Shown: positions 16,136-18,021 of the stretch, piece by piece
Layout of the letters: each line of letters starts with the position of its first letter
Position numbering within the stretch: the first letter of the stretch is position 1
Source: CAYYOS01 sp964473355
GTDB lineage: Bacteria > Pseudomonadota > Gammaproteobacteria > Burkholderiales > REEB80
Assembly (NCBI GenBank): GCA_964473355.1
Contig: CAYYOS010000039.1
Span: forward strand, 1 to 18,021
DNA length: 18,021 nucleotides
Reading direction: 5' to 3'
Notes under the pieces: generated by a model
The model's database searches: none
Told to the model about the DNA's origin: nothing
What the model saw: the letters and a program-made list of their open reading frames with translations, nothing else
Made by a program: the position numbers and the translations under genes

Positions 16136-16858
16136 GTGCATACCGGCGAAGCGCGCGAGCAGGATAGACTGGAGCGTACCCTAGCCTTAATTCCGCCCGA
16201 CGCACATACCGGCCTAGAAATTGGTTTTAATCAACTGCAAATGACGCGGCTCTTAGCCAATAGGCTTGAGCTCATTAGCATCGACATTCCCCATCCATTT
16301 CCGCCGAACCCCGCTCACAAACTCGTTTTTGCCAGCATTGAAGCTTTGCCGTTTGCTGACCGCGAATTCGACATTGTCGTCTGCACTGAGGTGCTTGAGC
16401 ATTTACCCGATCCATTGCGCTTACAAGGCATCAGCGAACTTAAGCGAGTAGCAAAAAAATACTTACTTATTTCTGTGCCCTATAAGCAGCGTGTTTGGAA
16501 TGAATATTTTAAATGCACGAACTGTGGTTACGTGGGCAACACCATGGGACACTTGCATCATTTTGACGAAAAAAATTTGCCACAGCTTTTTGCCGGTTAT
16601 GAACTCACTAAAAAAAATCTGATAGGCAGCATGGCGGGCTATGCACCTGATTTTATGTACTGGGCCAAGAATCGTCTAGGAAATGCCTGGCCAACCAGCG
16701 ACTGGGAATGTGCGCGCTGCTACCGCTTATCAGAGCCGGTTAGGGCAAATATTTTAGGAAAACTCTTGGAGCGTATAATTTGGCGATGGGAGAAGCGGGC
16801 GGGGACTAGAGCCGCGTGGTTTTCCGGGCTATTTCAACGCACTAGCGAGCGGAGCTAA
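16136..16858 (+). CDS. SAM-dependent methyltransferase-like protein with zinc knuckles
   Basis: This 240-residue protein starts at GTG, 2 bases after the TPR gene. The class I fold is recognisable from IEALPFADREFDIVVCTEVLEHLPDP (about 68-92; quoted in parts, the key residues are D79 and E88) and KKYLLISVPY. Motif I is unusual: LEIGFNQLQ (27-35) replaces the glycine-rich loop, so SAM binding may be weak or altered. Four cysteines form two CxxC pairs, C127/C130 (CTNC) and C192/C195 (CARC), with GHLHHFD between them, consistent with a structural zinc site. Its likely role is methylation of the glycan, but an inactive or regulatory role cannot be excluded. The gene ends 17 bases inside the convergent DUF4124 gene. 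Confidence 0.82.
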   Translation: MHTGEAREQDRLERTLALIPPDAHTGLEIGFNQLQMTRLLANRLELISIDIPHPFPPNPAHKLVFASIEALPFADREFDIVVCTEVLEHLPDPLRLQGISELKRVAKKYLLISVPYKQRVWNEYFKCTNCGYVGNTMGHLHHFDEKNLPQLFAGYELTKKNLIGSMAGYAPDFMYWAKNRLGNAWPTSDWECARCYRLSEPVRANILGKLLERIIWRWEKRAGTRAAWFSGLFQRTSERS

Positions 16859-17492
16859 CATCATTAGGTTTGGCCGCAATTTGCGTTAACTCTTGGTAGC
16901 GTAAACGGTCCGCGGCGAATTTTGCTTTAATCGCCTCGATGTCTTGCTGGCTTTTGCCCATACTGGTTTCCAAGCGCTCCAATTCCAGTTGGGTGCGTTC
17001 CATATCCGCTTTTAAGTAGCCTGGCACGGGCTTATTGTCCGCTTTGAATTTGGCGGCTTGCACGCGAAATTCTTTCAACCTTGCCATGACTAGCTTGCTG
17101 CGAGTCTGCGCGCCGACATGCAATAACTCCAGCTGCTGCAGGTTTCGATCCCGAGCGAGATCAATTTCGCTTAAACTTGTATAGGTATTTAGCAGTGCAT
17201 TATCGCGCCGGCGCTGCTCGCGCGCTTTATGAACCTGCTCATTACGTAGGTCAATTTCTTCTTGGCGGCTTTGCCGCTGCTCCGGCGTGAGCGCGGGCGC
17301 TGTTTTTTTTATCACGAGCCCTTTTTTACTCAGCTCGGTCGCCCCTTGGTTGACATAGGCCGGGGGAATGGCATCGCCATAATGCGTCGTACCTTTCTCG
17401 TCCACCCATTTAAAAGTGGCCGCCGAAACCGACCACGCAGGCAGTAGTAAAATGGCGATGTAAAGTAAATGCAGTCTCAAAAATGTCTCCAC
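16842..17492 (-). CDS. DUF4124 domain-containing periplasmic coiled-coil protein
   Basis: This 216-residue protein starts at GTG (G at 17492); nearby ATGs at 17503 and 17506 are out of frame. Residues 1-24 are a signal peptide ending in VSAA. TFKWVDEKGTTHYGDAIPP (about 25-43) is the hallmark of DUF4124, a short domain widespread in proteobacterial envelope proteins. The rest is charged and helical with long stretches rich in E, R, K and Q (about 68-110 and 125-205), so coiled coil is likely. Function is not known. It lies 39 bases after pyrE on the same strand and may be transcribed with it. It runs against the polysaccharide cluster and is probably not part of it. Confidence 0.85.
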   Translation of the reverse strand: METFLRLHLLYIAILLLPAWSVSAATFKWVDEKGTTHYGDAIPPAYVNQGATELSKKGLVIKKTAPALTPEQRQSRQEEIDLRNEQVHKAREQRRRDNALLNTYTSLSEIDLARDRNLQQLELLHVGAQTRSKLVMARLKEFRVQAAKFKADNKPVPGYLKADMERTQLELERLETSMGKSQQDIEAIKAKFAADRLRYQELTQIAAKPNDVSSAR

Positions 17493-17531
17493 GTTGCGAT
17501 CATCATGGTACCGTACGGCGCTTTTTACAAG

Positions 17532-18021
17532 CTAGTCTGTTAACTGCGGCGCATATTGGCTGATGTATTTTTGGATTCTCAGCAAATTATGTGCCATTGT
17601 AGGGGCGGACGCTAAATATTCCAGGAGGTCGGTTAAATGAGCGATTGCAATCACGGGGATGGCAAATTCCCGTTGGACTTCTTGGCTGGCGGAAAGATGA
17701 CCGGCGCCGCGCTCCATACGATCAAAAGCGATAGCTAGGCCGCAAGGCGTGGCCCCTTGTTCTTTAATCAGCGCGACGGACTCTCTTAAAGACGTACCCG
17801 CGGATATGACGTCGTCTACAATTAACACCTTTCCCTTAAGCGGCGCGCCGACCGTCTTACCCCCTTCACCATGGTCTTTGGATTCTTTACGATTATAGCT
17901 AAAGGGCACATTGTGCCCTTTTTCCGCCAACGCACAGGCGATGGCCGCAACCAAAGGTATGCCCTTATACGCCGACCCAAATAGCATGTCGAAGGAAATT
18001 TGCGCGGCGGCAATGGCATTC
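17532..18021 (-). CDS. pyrE: Orotate phosphoribosyltransferase, 5' end outside window
   Basis: The visible part is the C-terminal 163 residues; the frame remains open through the window edge, and about 50 N-terminal residues are missing relative to the usual length of about 213. Matches to PyrE include DMLFGSAYKGIPLVAA (the substrate loop region), FSYNRKESKDHGEGG and the PRPP-binding motif VLIVDDVISAGTS. The enzyme joins orotate to PRPP to make OMP, the fifth step of pyrimidine synthesis, in the cytoplasm. The C-terminus IPVIAIAHLTDLLEYL fits the family. The gene reads toward the DUF4124 gene with a 39-base gap and is a housekeeping marker for the edge of the polysaccharide locus. Confidence 0.95.
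   Translation of the reverse strand, partial: NAIAAAQISFDMLFGSAYKGIPLVAAIACALAEKGHNVPFSYNRKESKDHGEGGKTVGAPLKGKVLIVDDVISAGTSLRESVALIKEQGATPCGLAIAFDRMERGAGHLSASQEVQREFAIPVIAIAHLTDLLEYLASAPTMAHNLLRIQKYISQYAPQLTD

Noticed and set aside
1..18021. tRNA, rRNA, CRISPR array, insertion sequence or toxin-antitoxin pair
   Set aside because: I saw no cloverleaf-like sequence, regularly spaced repeats, transposase motifs or paired small genes; nearly all of the window is accounted for by the listed genes.

Overview
The window looks like the 3' part of a proteobacterial chromosomal locus for surface or exopolysaccharide synthesis, running up to a housekeeping gene (pyrE). The closest fit is a betaproteobacterium, perhaps of the Nitrosomonadales type. 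This rests on the moderate GC content, a ligase of the kind associated with exosortase A (PEP-CTERM) loci, and a DUF4124 protein next to pyrE. The taxonomic call is an inference and cannot be proved from this window.

Layout: (1) Positions 1-780 hold the 3' end of a secreted or surface protein with a fibronectin type III domain followed by an F5/8 type C (discoidin-like) carbohydrate-binding domain. (2) Positions 974-3041 hold a GT4 glycosyltransferase and a zinc-ribbon SAM methyltransferase. (3) Positions 3067-4146, on the minus strand, hold a WbsX/GH99-like protein, the only gene of the cluster pointing backwards. A 277-base AT-rich divergent spacer follows. (4) Positions 4424-10308 hold a tightly packed run: GT2, GT4, a Wzx-type flippase, GT2 and GT4. 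(5) Positions 10373-14068 hold a class I methyltransferase, a GtrA-like membrane protein, a GtrB/DPM1-like polyprenyl-phosphate glycosyltransferase and a GT-C (PMT/ArnT-like) transferase, the last three linked by short overlaps or spacers. (6) Positions 14171-16858 hold an O-antigen-ligase-like membrane protein of the exosortase A-associated type, an exported TPR protein whose start lies inside the ligase gene, and a methyltransferase with a second zinc motif. (7) Positions 16842-18021, on the minus strand, hold a DUF4124 periplasmic protein and the partial pyrE gene, marking the edge of the cluster.

How the parts probably work together: cytoplasmic GT-A and GT-B enzymes build a glycan on a lipid carrier, methyltransferases modify it, and the flippase moves it to the periplasm. 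A GtrA/GtrB/GT-C set could add a further sugar there from a polyprenyl-phosphate donor. The Wzy_C-family protein would then polymerise the glycan or ligate it to an acceptor. No initiating phosphoglycosyltransferase, chain-length regulator, outer-membrane exporter, nucleotide-sugar enzyme, exosortase or PEP-CTERM protein is in the window, so the locus probably continues to the left or uses genes elsewhere. I saw no tRNA, rRNA, CRISPR array, transposase or integrase. I found no clearly new system. The most unusual points are the reversed GH99-like gene, the zinc-knuckle methyltransferase with a degraded SAM loop, and the gtr-like cassette inside an exosortase-type locus.
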